64,000 nucleotides of DNA from Anadara kagoshimensis (Eukaryota > Mollusca > Bivalvia > Arcoida > Arcidae): NCBI GenBank assembly GCA_021292105.1, contig CM037871.1, positions 57,062,866 to 57,126,865 of the forward strand, in the 5' to 3' direction. Every line of letters begins with the position of its first letter. The stretch's first letter is position 1. Shown here piece by piece: positions 46,074 through 56,834 of this stretch. Both the position numbers and the translations under genes were made by a program. A model generated the notes under the pieces. It searched no databases and was not told where the DNA came from. It saw only the letters and a list, made by a program, of their open reading frames with translations.

Positions 46074-49000
46074 CTGCAAAACATGAGAATAAATATTAAA
46101 ATTGTGTAACTACAGGAAAGAAGTAGGTCTGGTGAGATGCCTCTGAAACCAATAACCATGGGTCCTAATGCTAACCTGAGGGTGTGTACATATCTCATGA
46201 AGAATTCAATAGTTAAAGACAATGTTCAAATTTTTAGTAGTTAGGGCCAATAAGCAAGGATTTTTTACCTATCTTATATGACCTTTGATCAAGATCATGA
46301 CATACCTTTGGACCATGAAGATTATTCATGTGAAGTTTTATGACAGGGGTTCAAACCAATTATGAGATATGGTCTGTACACGATTTTACAAAGACAGACA
46401 GACGGATGGACATGGTGATTCCTAGATACCCCTCAAACTATTTTGCAGAGGTATAGGCAGCAGATATAACTACAAATGTAGCTGGGAAAGTCACCTACCT
46501 CACACGTACACTGCAGTTAAAAAGTTTTAAAAACACAGATTCAAGACCTCAGTTTTGAGAGAGACAGCTTAACTACTATTAGGACTCAATTATAGAATAG
46601 TAGACACATATTCAAATTTTATTCTTAACTTACTTTAGTTCTTGCTCTCTAGCACTTTTTGTATTATCCCCCACAGAAGCTGATTGGTTCTGAAAATAGT
46701 AAAAACACCATGTGATTTGTTTTTCTACATACATGTAATAACTTCAGTTACAATTACCAGTAGTCACTTTGTTTTAATCTATTTATATTCAATTACTGCA
46801 ATAGCTAAAGTCAATTAAATACAAATTAAATGTTGCCCTTCTAAAATTACTATTGTAGACACTAGCTTTTACTTCAAGGAGATTCAAACCTACTGGATGC
46901 TTCAAATATTCAAATCTTTAAACAGTTCAGAACTTTATTACTCTATCTAAGCGATTCTCAAACTAGAAGAGTATTTTGTCAACTTATTATTTATGTCTAT
47001 ATGAGTACCAGTGTGTATATATTTCCTTATAAAAGGTATATCTAAGCAAATTATGGCATGTATGGGCTGTTATAGATATACTATAAGGGTGTATAGATGA
47101 TAACCGGTTGTTTCTGCATGAATGATTTCAGGGGTTTTGCACGAGTGTGAAGTTGATGATATGACAGGTGTCATTCGAGCCATAAGTTCTCAAGGTGCAG
47201 GTTGTTTTTTATTTTTAATAAAAATTTAATTATTATTGCTTTTATGTTTTGAAGGTTAAGGAACAGAATGGCATCATCATGGACACTGATACTCATGGGC
47301 ACTCAAGAGTTGTGTGTGAATGAAATTTTTTGTAATGCAATGTATTTATATAAAGCTGTACACAGTTGCGCTGTTTAGTTAGTGGCACCAACCATAATGA
47401 GTGTTGTTGTTTATTTTATAAATGTTTTATGTTTATTTGAGTGAAACGAATTAGAAACTTACACATAACTAACGCTTAGTTATTTATTCATGTACATATA
47501 CTATTATTTATATTCAACATTTTGTATGTAACAATTATAACACCATAATTTTTCCACTATGTCTTGGCCATTCAGTTTTGAACTTTATAGTTGCTATGAA
47601 AATGGGATCATATAAGCCTTTTTTTGCTTGTTCCTGGATCTATTTTTTATGTTTGTTTGTTGAATTATATATTCCATTTTTTTTAGAATAATATATTGCT
47701 TAAACTAAAACTATATATACATGTGTAACAGACTTATAGGATTATATTCCTGGTTTTGATAGCAAATACACATGTCAAATGATCTCTGTGATAATTTTAA
47801 TGAGGCAAGGTATTGAATTACATGTAATAAAAAATTATATGGAATTGCACAATTGTGCAACTATATAGGTGATCATCCTACTCTTCTGGGAACTCCAAAG
47901 AAATGTCTTTAAAAGTTATGAAGTTAAGGAGTAGTGTGGAGTAATTACATTTTATGCCCCAGCCAAGATTCTTCCGTTTATATCAAGGCTGTCATATCTG
48001 GGATGAAGGAGGAAACCTGAGTACCAAGTAAGTGGTAGGCTGGGGATTCAAATGCAGCCCAGATTTGACCAAGACTTAGGTAATCCTTGTTCTTTTGCCT
48101 ACAAGCACTGGCCATTAGAAATGAAACTCATGGGGTCCTTCAGAAGAGCCCAAAAAAACTGATGCGTTGCAACACGGTGGGCATAGCATGCTAACAAGAC
48201 CTTCCTGCAAATTGTGTTAAGCGCACTACAAGGCCAAAGTTTGTCACTTCACTTATAGCTGATGATGTACAGATATAAGTGAAATGTTCTTGACTGTAGA
48301 GTAATACTTCATCCAATCAATCTTACCTTAATACTCTGGTTTTCTTGTTCAAATGGAGTTGTTGATAATCTGAAGTTGAACCTTTGTCTTTTTTTTCTTC
48401 TGTAAAATCTGTAATCATAAATCATTCCGATAGCATCTTCAAATGACTGGCGAGGTTTACATTCAGTTTTTTGTTTCTTAGTAGGTGCCTTGTCAACGAT
48501 GTCGCCACATTTTTCTTGTGATTTTTTATGTGAGCATTTCTCATTTTTCCTCACATCTGCTTTCTGTTGTTTGGTAGAAATTTCACTTTTGGTATTTTCT
48601 TCGTTTTCATCTTGTTGATTAGGTTACTCTCTCCTTTCTTCAACAAATGATTTTCTTTTCTTGCTCATTTTAAGTTCTGATTTGTTTAAAGGTGTAGGTG
48701 ATTTATCAAATCCATTCCCTTTTTAAATTTCATGGTTTCTCCCTTGCATTTTGAATTCAATTTTTCAGCGACTTCAGTGTTTCTGTTGAAACTTTCTTTT
48801 CTTTCCTTTCACACTCTTTCTCTTGATCCATTTTTGATACATTTGTTTTTCTGTTATACCTTGAATCGTCTATAATGTTTCTTTGTTTTTTTCAGATTTT
48901 TCATTTAAATTCACTGATGATTTTTCTTTATGTTTTGCAGAGACTGGTTCATTTTTAGTCTCTAACATGCTTTTTGGTTTATTAGTGTGCATGTGTTTTG

Positions 49001-52000
49001 TAACTTGATTCCTAATTTCTGTATTCTCAATGTCAAACCTTATATTGTCCTCATGTTGTGCGTCATCATAAGCTCTTTTTGTTTGCATGGTGTCTTGAAT
49101 ATTTAAAGCTGTTGTTTTTGTGTCAACTGATGTTTCACCTGCAGCTTCACTTTTTTGAATTATTCTATCTACCGGTACATTGTCTGTAAAAAGGCATTTA
49201 ATCCTAGAATCATTAGTATCAAGTAGTATTCTTGCTGTATCCATTGTGTGTTGGACTGTTTTGTCCATGTTCTCGGAAAGGTTACACCTTTTTTTAGTAT
49301 CTTGAGTACCAGACAATACTGCATCCACATTACCTTGAGTACCCAACCATTCTGCATCCATAGTATCTTGAGTACCAGACAATACTGCATCCACATTACC
49401 TTGAGTACCCAACCATTCTGCATCCATAGTGTCTTGAGTGCCAGACAATATACTGCATCCACATTACTTTGAGTACCGAACCATTCTGCATCCATAGTAT
49501 CTTGAGTGCCAGACCATATTGCATTCACATTACTTTGAGTACCGAACCATTCTGCAATCATAGTATCTTGAGTGCCAGACAATACTGCATTCATAGTATC
49601 TTGAGTGCCAGACAATACTGCATCCACATTACCTTGAGTACTGAACCATTCTGCATCCATAGTATCTTGAGTGCCAGACAATACTGCATCCACATTACCT
49701 TGAGTACCCAACCATTCTGCATCCACAGTATCTTGAGTTCCAGACAATACTGCATCACAGTATCTTGAGTACCAGAAGATATAGCATCCACAGCACATAT
49801 ATTATGGACATTTCTAGCTATACACTTTGTATCACTTTTTGATTTACCAGAATCTTCTGTGGCCTCAGTATGTCTACCTGTACTACTTGTACCATTAAAA
49901 TCTACATGTTGTGTGTTGATTTTTTATCCTTGTTTATTGTACCATCAAATGTTCTATCAATTTCTCCTGTGATATGATTTGTTTCCTCTGCAGCATCACA
50001 TGTTCTATGTGTATCCTCAGTATTGTTAATTGTTGTATTTGTATCACATCTGGCATTGTTTGTTATGTCCTTGGTATTTTTGATTTGACCCTTATCTGAA
50101 TTCATTTTACTTTGCTTCTCACCAGCTGTCAGAACGGTCTCAGTGGTTCCAAAATCACTTTGCCTCTCACTAGCAGTGGGATTAGTCTCAGTGGTTCCAA
50201 AATCACTTTGCTTCTCACTAGCAGTGGGATTAGTCTCAGTGGTTCCAAAATCACTTTGCCTCTCACTAGCAGTGGGATTAGTCTCAGTGGTTCCAAAATC
50301 ACTTTGCCTCTCACTAGCAGTGGGATTAGTCTCAGTGGTTCCAAAATCACTTTGCATCTCACTAGCAGTGGGATTAGTCTCAGTGGTTCCAAAATCACTT
50401 TGCCTCTCACTAGCAGTGGGAATAGTCTCAGTGGTTCCAAAATCACTTTGCCTCTCACTAGCAGTGGGATTAGTCTCAGTGGTTCCAAAATCACTTTGCT
50501 TCTCACCAGCAGTGGGATTAGTCTCAGTGGTTCCAAAATCACTTTGCTTCTCACCAGCAGTGGGATTAGTCTCAGTGGTTTCAAAATCACTTTGCTTCTC
50601 ACCAGCAGTGGGATTAATCTCAGTGGTTCCAAAATTACTTTCCTTCTCACCAGCAGTGGGATTAGTCTCAGTGGTTCCAAAATCACTTTGCTTCTCACCA
50701 GCAGTGGGATTAGTCTCAGTGGTTCCAAAATCACTTTGCCTCTCACTAGCAGTGGGATTAGTCTCAGTGGTTCCAAAATCACTTTGCTTCTCACCAGCAG
50801 TGGGATTAGTCTCAGTGGTTCCAAAATCACTTTGCTTCTCACCAGCAGTGGGATTAATCTCAGTGGTTCCAAAATTACTTTCCTTCTCACCAGCAGTGGG
50901 ATTAGTCTCTGTGGGGTTTTGTTTTCCAACACTATTCGTCTTGCCTCCTTCATTATTTTCTAGATTCATGTTATTATCCTTAACTGTATCCTGTTTATAT
51001 TTGCCGTTTATTGAATAAATAGCTTCTTTGCATTCATTTTCAATTTCAGATACACTGGATGTTTTGATATTTTCTTCTCTAATCCCTTCTGTGCATGCTT
51101 CAGGAGTAAGCTGTTTTGCCATCTTTTGTTCAATAGTCTTTTCATCTCTATTTCTTTTAAACTTTTTACTATTTTGATATTTTTTTTGTCCGTGTTTTAA
51201 TTTTCCTATAATTTTTGCTAAATTTCTTATCTGCTGACTTCTTTTATGCTCATGGTTTTTATTTTATGTTTTACAAGTTCTTTTCGTGAAAAGAATTTCT
51301 TACTACAAAACTTGCATTGAAGTTTGGTTTCAGAAGCATCACTGTCAGAAAAATATTGGAACTATCTATAAGTTTATCCGAGCCTGATGAACTGTAATAG
51401 TTTCTTAACCCTTCTTTATAAAAGGGAGACAACTCTAGTTCTGAACCTACAGATAAATCCACATCTACTTATAAGCATGTTAATGGTTTAGAACTACACA
51501 TTTTATCTACTAAGTATTAAAGTGACCTCCATGACAGGAATACTACCATAACTTTCCAATGTAGAATTGTCTTTTGAAACATCAGTATAACTTTTACAAA
51601 AGTCTGTATTATTTTCACATATCATAATACTGTTTCATAATACTGTTTTTAGACTGAAGAACATCTGGTTTTGATGAGAAAACTTCCTATAAAATTTGAC
51701 CGTTCCCAGACTTTGTGTGAGACACTGCAGTATTTCAATCTGAACAGTCTGATTCTGTCAACTGATTTGAACATGAATACTTTCTGTGAAGATAGTCCAT
51801 GTAATGTTGACAGAGAGTTTTCTGATTGGTAAATTGTTGTTTGTACAGTGTTTTGATGATTGGGCGAGCCTTTCAAGTGGCTAGGAACACTGCTTATATC
51901 ACTGACATTGTCATAGAAACCCACTTTATCTGTCTTGAATTTTCTTTTAGCACATGAAGCATGGTCTATTGCCTTCCTAAAACTAGTAGTCAAAATTTCT

Positions 52001-52385
52001 TGACAGATCTTAAACATTTCGCTGAGATGAAGTTCCTGGCACAATTCTGTGAAGCTACCAATCTGCTCACGATCAAACATCAGACGTCCAGTATAAAACA
52101 TCCGGATGACATTTTCAATGTCAGTTACAGAGTAAGCATGCAGGTAAAACATGCTTTCACAGAAATAATTTCACAATTTTCTCTCGGAAAAATTCACTGG
52201 AAGACATCAGAATGATTTTGTGAGCTGGAACACTCCTGTCTCGTCCAAATATGATGGCATCACACATATAATCCTCATTCTGAAACCGATATAACATTCA
52301 AAAACTTTCTCTTGGAAGCTATCCACAGGTAAATCTTTTATCTCTTCCTAACTGGTCACTTCTGAGGATTATATGGTGGTCAAAT
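44591..52385 (-). CDS. BTB/POZ and C2H2 zinc finger protein
   Basis: Minus-strand gene of three visible exons: 48327-52385 (acceptor 'atattttcag'; donor AAG|GTAAGA), 46634-46689 (acceptor 'tattttcag'; donor GTAAGT) and 44591-46073 (acceptor 'tgttttgcag'; stop at 44591). The last two junctions keep phase (..QSIK|NQSASVGDN..EQELN|SYTEKKQ). The order is a BTB domain, one finger near 51300, a long low-complexity repeat region, then about ten C2H2 fingers. BTB-zinc finger proteins are nuclear, dimerise through BTB and bind DNA through the fingers, usually as repressors. The frame changes at least eight times without splice sites, mostly like one-base losses and often at homopolymers. Nonsense substitutions are scarce, and domains resume at once after each shift. 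That suggests base-calling error more than decay, but a pseudogene cannot be excluded. The true start is not identified. Confidence 0.72.
46230..46470 (+). repeat. Interspersed repeat with 'agacagacagacgg'
   Basis: Contains 'gacctttgatcaagatcatg', 'acaggggttcaaacc' and 'acaaagacagacagacggatggac', a pattern I recognise from bivalve repeats. It lies in the intron between the last two zinc finger exons. Class unknown. Confidence 0.5.
47960..48300 (+). mobile_element. tRNA-derived SINE, degraded
   Basis: Body and tail of the common family ('cattagaaatgaaactcatgg', 'cacttatagctgatgatg', 'gatataagtgaaatgttctt' then 'gactgtagag'). The head is degraded. It lies in an intron of the zinc finger gene, about 20 bp from the donor at 48326. 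Confidence 0.65.
48309..48554 (-). CDS. 3' end of the large BTB-zinc finger exon
   Basis: A basic segment (KKQKTECKPRQSFEDAIGM, FYRRKKRQRFNFRLSTTPF) that ends QENQSIK at the donor AAG|GTAAGA (exon end 48327). The basic cluster could serve as a nuclear localisation signal. The few codons after 48327 are intron read-through. Confidence 0.6.
   Translation of the reverse strand: MRKNEKCSHKKSQEKCGDIVDKAPTKKQKTECKPRQSFEDAIGMIYDYRFYRRKKRQRFNFRLSTTPFEQENQSIKVRLIG
48870..49798 (-). CDS. Low-complexity segment with 11-residue repeats
   Basis: Continues the large exon. About fifteen 33-bp units (49290-49790) encode 11-residue repeats that alternate between MDAEWLGTQGN and VDAVLSGTQDT types, giving a 66-bp higher-order unit. 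Two extra bases near 49446-49450 change the frame inside the array. After the array the frame encodes a polar, lysine-rich stretch that continues to about 48870. Confidence 0.65.
49902..51122 (-). CDS. Low-complexity segment with 16-residue repeats
   Basis: Part of the large exon. A 406-codon frame carries about 17 tandem copies (50097-50912) of a 48-bp unit encoding TETNPTAGEKQSDFGT, with ASERQ and GEKESN variants in a higher-order pattern. The unit is exactly 16 codons, so copy-number change keeps the frame. It is acidic and polar and probably disordered. A C2H2-type finger, LQCKFCSKKFFSRKELVKH, lies just upstream at about 51265-51330 in another frame. A frame change near 49925 at an A run leads into the next repeat segment. 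Confidence 0.72.
   Translation of the reverse strand: MAKQLTPEACTEGIREENIKTSSVSEIENECKEAIYSINGKYKQDTVKDNNMNLENNEGGKTNSVGKQNPTETNPTAGEKESNFGTTEINPTAGEKQSDFGTTETNPTAGEKQSDFGTTETNPTASERQSDFGTTETNPTAGEKQSDFGTTETNPTAGEKESNFGTTEINPTAGEKQSDFETTETNPTAGEKQSDFGTTETNPTAGEKQSDFGTTETNPTASERQSDFGTTETIPTASERQSDFGTTETNPTASEMQSDFGTTETNPTASERQSDFGTTETNPTASERQSDFGTTETNPTASEKQSDFGTTETNPTASERQSDFGTTETVLTAGEKQSKMNSDKGQIKNTKDITNNARCDTNTTINNTEDTHRTCDAAEETNHITGEIDRTFDGTINKDKKSTHNM
51649..52279 (-). CDS. BTB/POZ domain segment
   Basis: Part of the gene above. From 52279 the translation reads CDAIIFGRDRSVPAHKIILM then SSSEFFREK, the typical BTB 'D..........HK.IL...S..FF' core. After one frame change near 52158 it continues FYLHAYSVTDIENVIRMFYTG and ELCQELHLSEMFKICQE, the C-terminal helices of the fold. 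Sequence up to 52385 (VDSFQEKVFECYIGF) looks like the N-terminal part. The stop at 51649 is followed by coding-like sequence in another frame, so it is not taken as the protein end. Confidence 0.75.
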
Positions 52386-52469
52386 CTGAAAATATTTCAA
52401 CCTTTTATCATCCATTAAGCTGTTTAACATAAGTAGAATAATAGTGGTTTATACCCAAAGTAAATATTC

Positions 52470-52674
52470 TATCACTTATATTGAGACGACAAGTTCTGGG
52501 CTGGTAGAAGAAACTTGAGTACCCAGAAAAAACCACTGATCTTAAGCAAGTAAAACGACAAATTTTTCTTATACATGTATACTAGGAATTGCCCGAGTGG
52601 GATTCAAACCTAGGCAGTGAGAGGCACTGTGATCCATATGCGTGTGCTTTAGACCGCTTGGCTACCAAGGCCCC
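52470..52674 (-). mobile_element. tRNA-headed SINE, leucine/serine-like
   Basis: The minus-strand head at 52584-52674 ('ggggccttggtagccaagcg', 'taggtttgaatcccactcgg') with a long variable region resembles a type II tRNA. The body 'cagtggttttttctgggtac' and tail 'tctcaatataagtgata' follow. It shares its body with the copies at 26703-26862 and 55140-55265. Confidence 0.7.
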
Positions 52675-52889
52675 TGTTTAACATAAGTTAAAGATTGGGT
52701 ATGATTAGGTAACAGGGACTAGACAAGAGTTCAAAAATATGTTTGTAATGGAAGGACCAGGACCATTTGCTTTGGTTTTTGGCAGTCCAACATAAATGGA
52801 TCTGTTATGTTTTCTTTATATATGATATCACTACATGTATTTTCATTTGTATTTCAATATTTACCTTCATAAAATAAGGCTCATTTAAA

Positions 52890-53090
52890 AGCACATACAG
52901 CTGAACCTTACTGAAAGGCCACCTCTAGATAAGGATAATCTGCTTTTAAAGGCCAATAATATTTGATCTCAAATGCTCTTTATTCATGTTATCTGAACAT
53001 GTATACAATGGCCAACTGCACATAAAGGCCACTTTTACCAATTCCCTCAGGTGATCTTTACAGACAGCTTTGAATTTCATTTTAGGCTTT
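52890..53090 (+). repeat. Tc1-type MITE-like repeat
   Basis: Shares 'aaggccacttttaccaattcc' and 'ttattcatgttatctgaacatgtata' with 59690-59880. The ends are roughly inverted ('gctgaaccttactgaaagg' and 'ctttacagacagctttga'). Confidence 0.5.
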
Positions 53091-53237
53091 ATAAAATAAA
53101 GCTCATTTAAAAGCAGATCCTATCTTTTTTTAGCCAATGTTCACTTGGTTATAGATGTATTCACATAATATCAAGAATACGAAAAATAAATGTTAGAAGG
53201 GGAAAATAATATTGTTAACTGTATGTCTTATTATTAC

Positions 53238-53359
53238 CTTGTTGCCTAAAAACTGTGAAAACGGCACCATTTTTCAAGAAACTTTTTTGGCAGCCATCAA
53301 CAAGCAATCTTTTAATTCTAACTGAAAAATCATTTTTGATAGTGATGTGGTTGTCACAT
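53238..53359 (-). CDS. Exon resembling the BTB gene's first visible exon
   Basis: A 122-base exon with acceptor 'tgtattttcag' and donor AAG|GTAATAA. It encodes CDNHITIKNDFSVRIKRLL then VDGCQKSFLKNGAVFTVFRQQ. The sequence after the acceptor at 52385 (FDHHIILRSDQLG...DSFQEKVF) is similar and enters in the same phase, so one is probably a duplicate of the other. As read, its exit phase does not fit the next acceptors, so it may be an alternative or dead exon. Confidence 0.45.
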
Positions 53360-53487
53360 CTGAAAATACACAAAAATCTAAATTACAGTCAATAGCAACT
53401 ACATGTATATCTAGTTCTTGAGTAAGAAGGTTATAATTCAACATTACTTAGTGTTGACTTTCAATTTTTTTCTGGCTTATCACTCTG

Positions 53488-53520
53488 GAGAGAGAGAGAG
53501 AGAGACATACAGAGAGACTT
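53488..53520 (+). repeat. GA microsatellite
   Basis: A 'gagagagagagagagagac' tract. Confidence 0.8.
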
Positions 53521-53642
53521 CATATTCCTTTGGATCAAGTCATATTCAATGAACTTATATATGCATGTACACTACCGGTATATAGACATGATATTGATAT
53601 ACTATGGCTTGCCTGAATCTATCATATTTAGCACATAACATT

Positions 53643-53993
53643 TTTAACATTTAAAAAAATGAAGCATTAAAACCAGGATTCAAAATCCCACATGACACCT
53701 TCCCAATACTACTGCAACACTCTTACTGACTGAGCTACCAGCCCACATATGGAGACTGGTTTGTAATATTCCTCCCTCCCTTTTTTCATTCAACTACTTT
53801 GAACCTAAAACACCTTGTTCCACCCTGGGACCAACATTTTAGTTTGCCATTTCCCACATTTGGATGAGCCTCCAAATGTAACAGGAAATGGGGAAACTAG
53901 ACCAAACTGGGACTCAGAGCTAGAAACTTCAGAATAGCAGGATGCTCTGCTGACTAAGCTGCCCAGCCACCCATTGAGCTGGTTTATCATACA
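53643..53993 (-). mobile_element. Second TRIM-like element with tRNA-like LTRs
   Basis: Minus-strand copy with the same layout as 3137-3483. The 5' LTR is about 53993-53877 and contains a tRNA-like body ('ggctgggcagcttagtcagc'). The primer site follows the LTR end TTACA at 53874-53861 and resembles the tRNA-Pro type. The interior is ~108 bp and the purine tract is 53786-53771 (aaaaaagggagggagg). The 3' LTR is about 53768-53643, with a clearer tRNA-like body ('ggctggtagctcagtcagta', B-box-like 'gattttgaatcctgg'). Total ~351 bp against 347 for the first copy. Target duplications are no longer clear. Old and diverged. Confidence 0.7.
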
Positions 53994-54169
53994 ACTTAAT
54001 ATAATGGCATTATGGCAATGTTACCTTAGAATTAGATCATAATAAACACATCAGTTTTCCAAGAGCATGTATAATGAAATACTAGTTGAGCAATTTATAG
54101 CCCAAAATACTTATCAATTGATTGAATTATGTTTTACTTTACTTCCCAGTGCAAAACTAGACTGTACAT

Positions 54170-54325
54170 CACTTATATCAGGCTGTCGCCAGGTTTAAGT
54201 TAGTACCTTGTCAGTAAACACGGATAATGTACCGGAAGAGTTCTTTAGTGTTACATGGCCCATCAGTTTTAATGGTCTCTTCCATGGAACCATGCTTCTC
54301 ATTTTTAAATGAAAGGTGCTTGGCA

Positions 54326-54364
<39 letters not shown>

Positions 54365-54455
54365 AAACAAAAAACCACTACCACCTTTTTGATTTGACCA
54401 ATAACTGAACCTCAACTTCTCATACTCTACGCACTAATCTACCATAGTGGTAGCT
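54170..54455 (-). mobile_element. tRNA-derived SINE interrupted by a poly(A) run
   Basis: Minus-strand copy of the common family. Tail-side words are near 54172-54190 ('cacttatatcaggctgtcgcc' on the plus strand) and the head near 54425-54455 ('accatagtggtagc'). A run of about 33 A (54328-54361) has expanded inside the body. Confidence 0.65.
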
Positions 54456-55139
54456 AGGAGTGAGGGAATTGTGAATTTCAAAATTTTGTCCCCTATATGA
54501 CACTACCGGTAATTAACTAATTTCATGCATGGCTTAAATGGCATAAGAACTATTCACAAAGGTAGGCAACCAGAACAGAAACAGCTAATTCAGTGTCAAT
54601 TTATTGAAAAAGATATACGGGCCCTACATGGCTCACCTGTATAAATTGTAATAAAAATCATTTAACAAAGCTGATTTATTATCATTTGAATGTAAAAGGC
54701 CATCATTTTCTAAATACCTCAGTGGTTTCAATAAAGCCAGCAAGGCGACAAAAGATGTCTGTTACTTTTTTGGATTTAGATTAAGTTTGTCACTGTATTT
54801 AGAGGTTGTGAATTTTTTTTTAAACAAAGGGATGTACTCTAAAAATTTGAGGTACTGATGCTATAAAGAAATTAACAATGTAATTTCAATAAATCTTGGG
54901 TGTGTGAGCTTTAGATAGAACAGTATTTATCAAACTTAGTTGTAATTTTAATATAAGTCAACTTTAATGTGATTAGAGATAAAATTTATGATGAAAGAAA
55001 GATAACTCTATCAGACTTAATGAAATTGTCTAAAAGAATGCCATTGACACTGGGCTGTTACTATGGGAATCTACTAATTACAAGGAGGCACAATTTTTTT
55101 ATTTTGACCTTAAGGTCATGGTTAACCTGCAACTTTGCA
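54456..55139. other. No gene seen
   Basis: AT-rich; no exon or bounded repeat found. Confidence 0.35.
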
Positions 55140-55265
55140 AATGTGGCTTGCTACAGTTGGGTCGGTTTCTCTGGGCACTCGAGTTTTGCTCCACCATCTC
55201 AGAACCGACAACCTCAATATAAGCGAAAGAATCTTGCCCTGGCAGTGATTTTGTTACATCTTTTA
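55140..55265 (+). mobile_element. SINE 3' part
   Basis: 'tcggtttctctgggcactcgag', 'ctccaccatctcagaaccg' and 'acctcaatataagcgaaaga' match the body and tail of the copy at 52470-52674, here on the plus strand and without a head. Confidence 0.55.
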
Positions 55266-55601
55266 AAAACTACCTTCTACCTTCAAAATTAGGAAAAATT
55301 TGAAGGTCTTAAAATATAGCAAGCAAACTTCATTATGACATGCTGACAATAGCTATGTTCCACATTGCACAGATGTTATTTTGTAACAATTTTATGGTTA
55401 AGGACAACTAGATGTAATTTGCTAGTGTATTACCGTTGTTTTGGGAATTTTAACGGTCAAATTGGGAAATTTTAGTCATTTTTCCCCAAGGGGAAACTAC
55501 CTTTATTCGGTAGTAATTTTAGGCAAGCAAAATCACTGCCTGGGCATACAACTATTTAAACATAATCACTCCACTCCAATTTATATTGAATTTATGAGTC
55601 T

Positions 55602-55603
<2 letters not shown>

Positions 55604-55662
<59 letters not shown>
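55604..55662. repeat. TA microsatellite
   Basis: About 29 tandem TA dinucleotides with one interruption. Confidence 0.95.
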
Positions 55663-55665
<3 letters not shown>

Positions 55666-56224
55666 TATGACATTTTAAAAACATATATATCTTCCATTGC
55701 CCTAAGTTCATGCAGCTAAGGTAAATATTGAAAAAAATGTATAAAAGATAACATCAATATTAAGATCATTGTTCATTGTTCTTACCTTTAGATCTACATA
55801 GCAGAGGTACTGTGGCAGGTGATACATGAAGTTTTGATTAAATGAATTTTAAAATTTTAAAAGCAATTAAAGGAGTTAGAAAAAAGACATAGTGAAATGA
55901 CATCTTTTTGCGAATGTTTCACCTTTATGTGCATCATGTGCTAACTTTAGTCTTTCTTTTTTATTTATTTATTTATTTTTTTTTGTTTACAAAAGTAGCA
56001 TCTGTTGTATAGTTTTAGTAGTTTTCAGTTATTACTTTTACATCAACATTGTAAAATTTTGCCATAATTCCTTAAAAACTTTAGACCATTGGGTTAACAT
56101 CAATTTCTTTTGTGCTACAATAAAACTATGATAGTTTGCATAATGGACTGAAGATAGAATGACAATGATTAGTGTTCCTAAATTGGAGGGATTTCCATTT
56201 GTGTACAAAATTATAGCACATGCT

Positions 56225-56545
56225 TAGCAGACTATCTGCATCCCAAAATAGTGCTTGCTCTGTATGTTGGAGGTTGTGGGTTCAAACCCAAACTGGGTCT
56301 GACCAAGACTTAAAAAATAAGTAATGGCTGTTCTTTTGTCAAGCACTCTTCATTTAGACATGAAAGCCAGTGGGGTATCCAGTCTTTTGGAGGAGACTTT
56401 AAAGATGTCCAGTGTGTGTGTGGGCAGGTGTAGCACATAAAAGAATCCTGCATGTACATTGCCCCATGTGCAACTATGGTTGGTGGTGTCACGATACAAG
56501 TTAAATAGTCTTGACTAGAACTTCAAACCCCATTCAATCAATCAC
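56225..56545 (+). mobile_element. tRNA-derived SINE
   Basis: Plus-strand copy of the common family. The B box 'gtgggttcaaacccaaactg' is intact, with body 'gacatgaaagccagtggggt' and tail 'gtcacgatacaagttaaata' then 'gtcttgactagaacttc'. Confidence 0.75.
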
Positions 56546-56708
56546 AACAACTCATACTGGTTTTTAGATACATTTTATTGTATTCATTTTTACAAAACAC
56601 AAATAGATAAATTACTTTGAATGTAAAAACAATGGTTATGATATTCCTGTTATTTTATAAATTTGGTTAAATTTTCTCTCAGCCAGTTAGCTGAATGAGT
56701 TTACCTGA

Positions 56709-56834
56709 CAATGGACCACAGGCACTTGTTTCTGATATTTGAAAAAATAAAACTATATATGCTTAAACATGTTTTAAAAGCATAAATTGAGTATTATTTT
56801 TTAAATATCAGAAACAAGTGCCTGTGCAATGGAC
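56709..56834. mobile_element. hAT-type palindromic MITE with 8-bp duplication
   Basis: A palindrome CACAGGCACTTGTTTCTGAT...AAGTGCCTGTG (56717-56826) is flanked by identical CAATGGAC (56709-56716, 56827-56834). An 8-bp target duplication is typical of the hAT superfamily. The arms are ~30 bp with a further partial palindrome inside. Confidence 0.8.

Noticed and set aside
47134-47232. Possible plus-strand terminal exon (HECEVDDMTGVIRAISSQG)
   Set aside because: It follows an AG and is open to a stop, but its wording resembles a dispersed bivalve repeat and no partner exon was found.
49248-49768. Plus-strand frames of repeated 'STEPFCIHSILSARQY'
   Set aside because: Antisense shadow of the 33/66-bp coding minisatellite; no splice context.
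50112-51018. Long repetitive open frames on both strands opposite the 16-residue repeats
   Set aside because: The 48-bp unit is a multiple of 3, so several frames stay open. Only the minus frame giving TETNPTAGEKQSDFGT connects to a finger, flanking unique coding sequence and splice sites.
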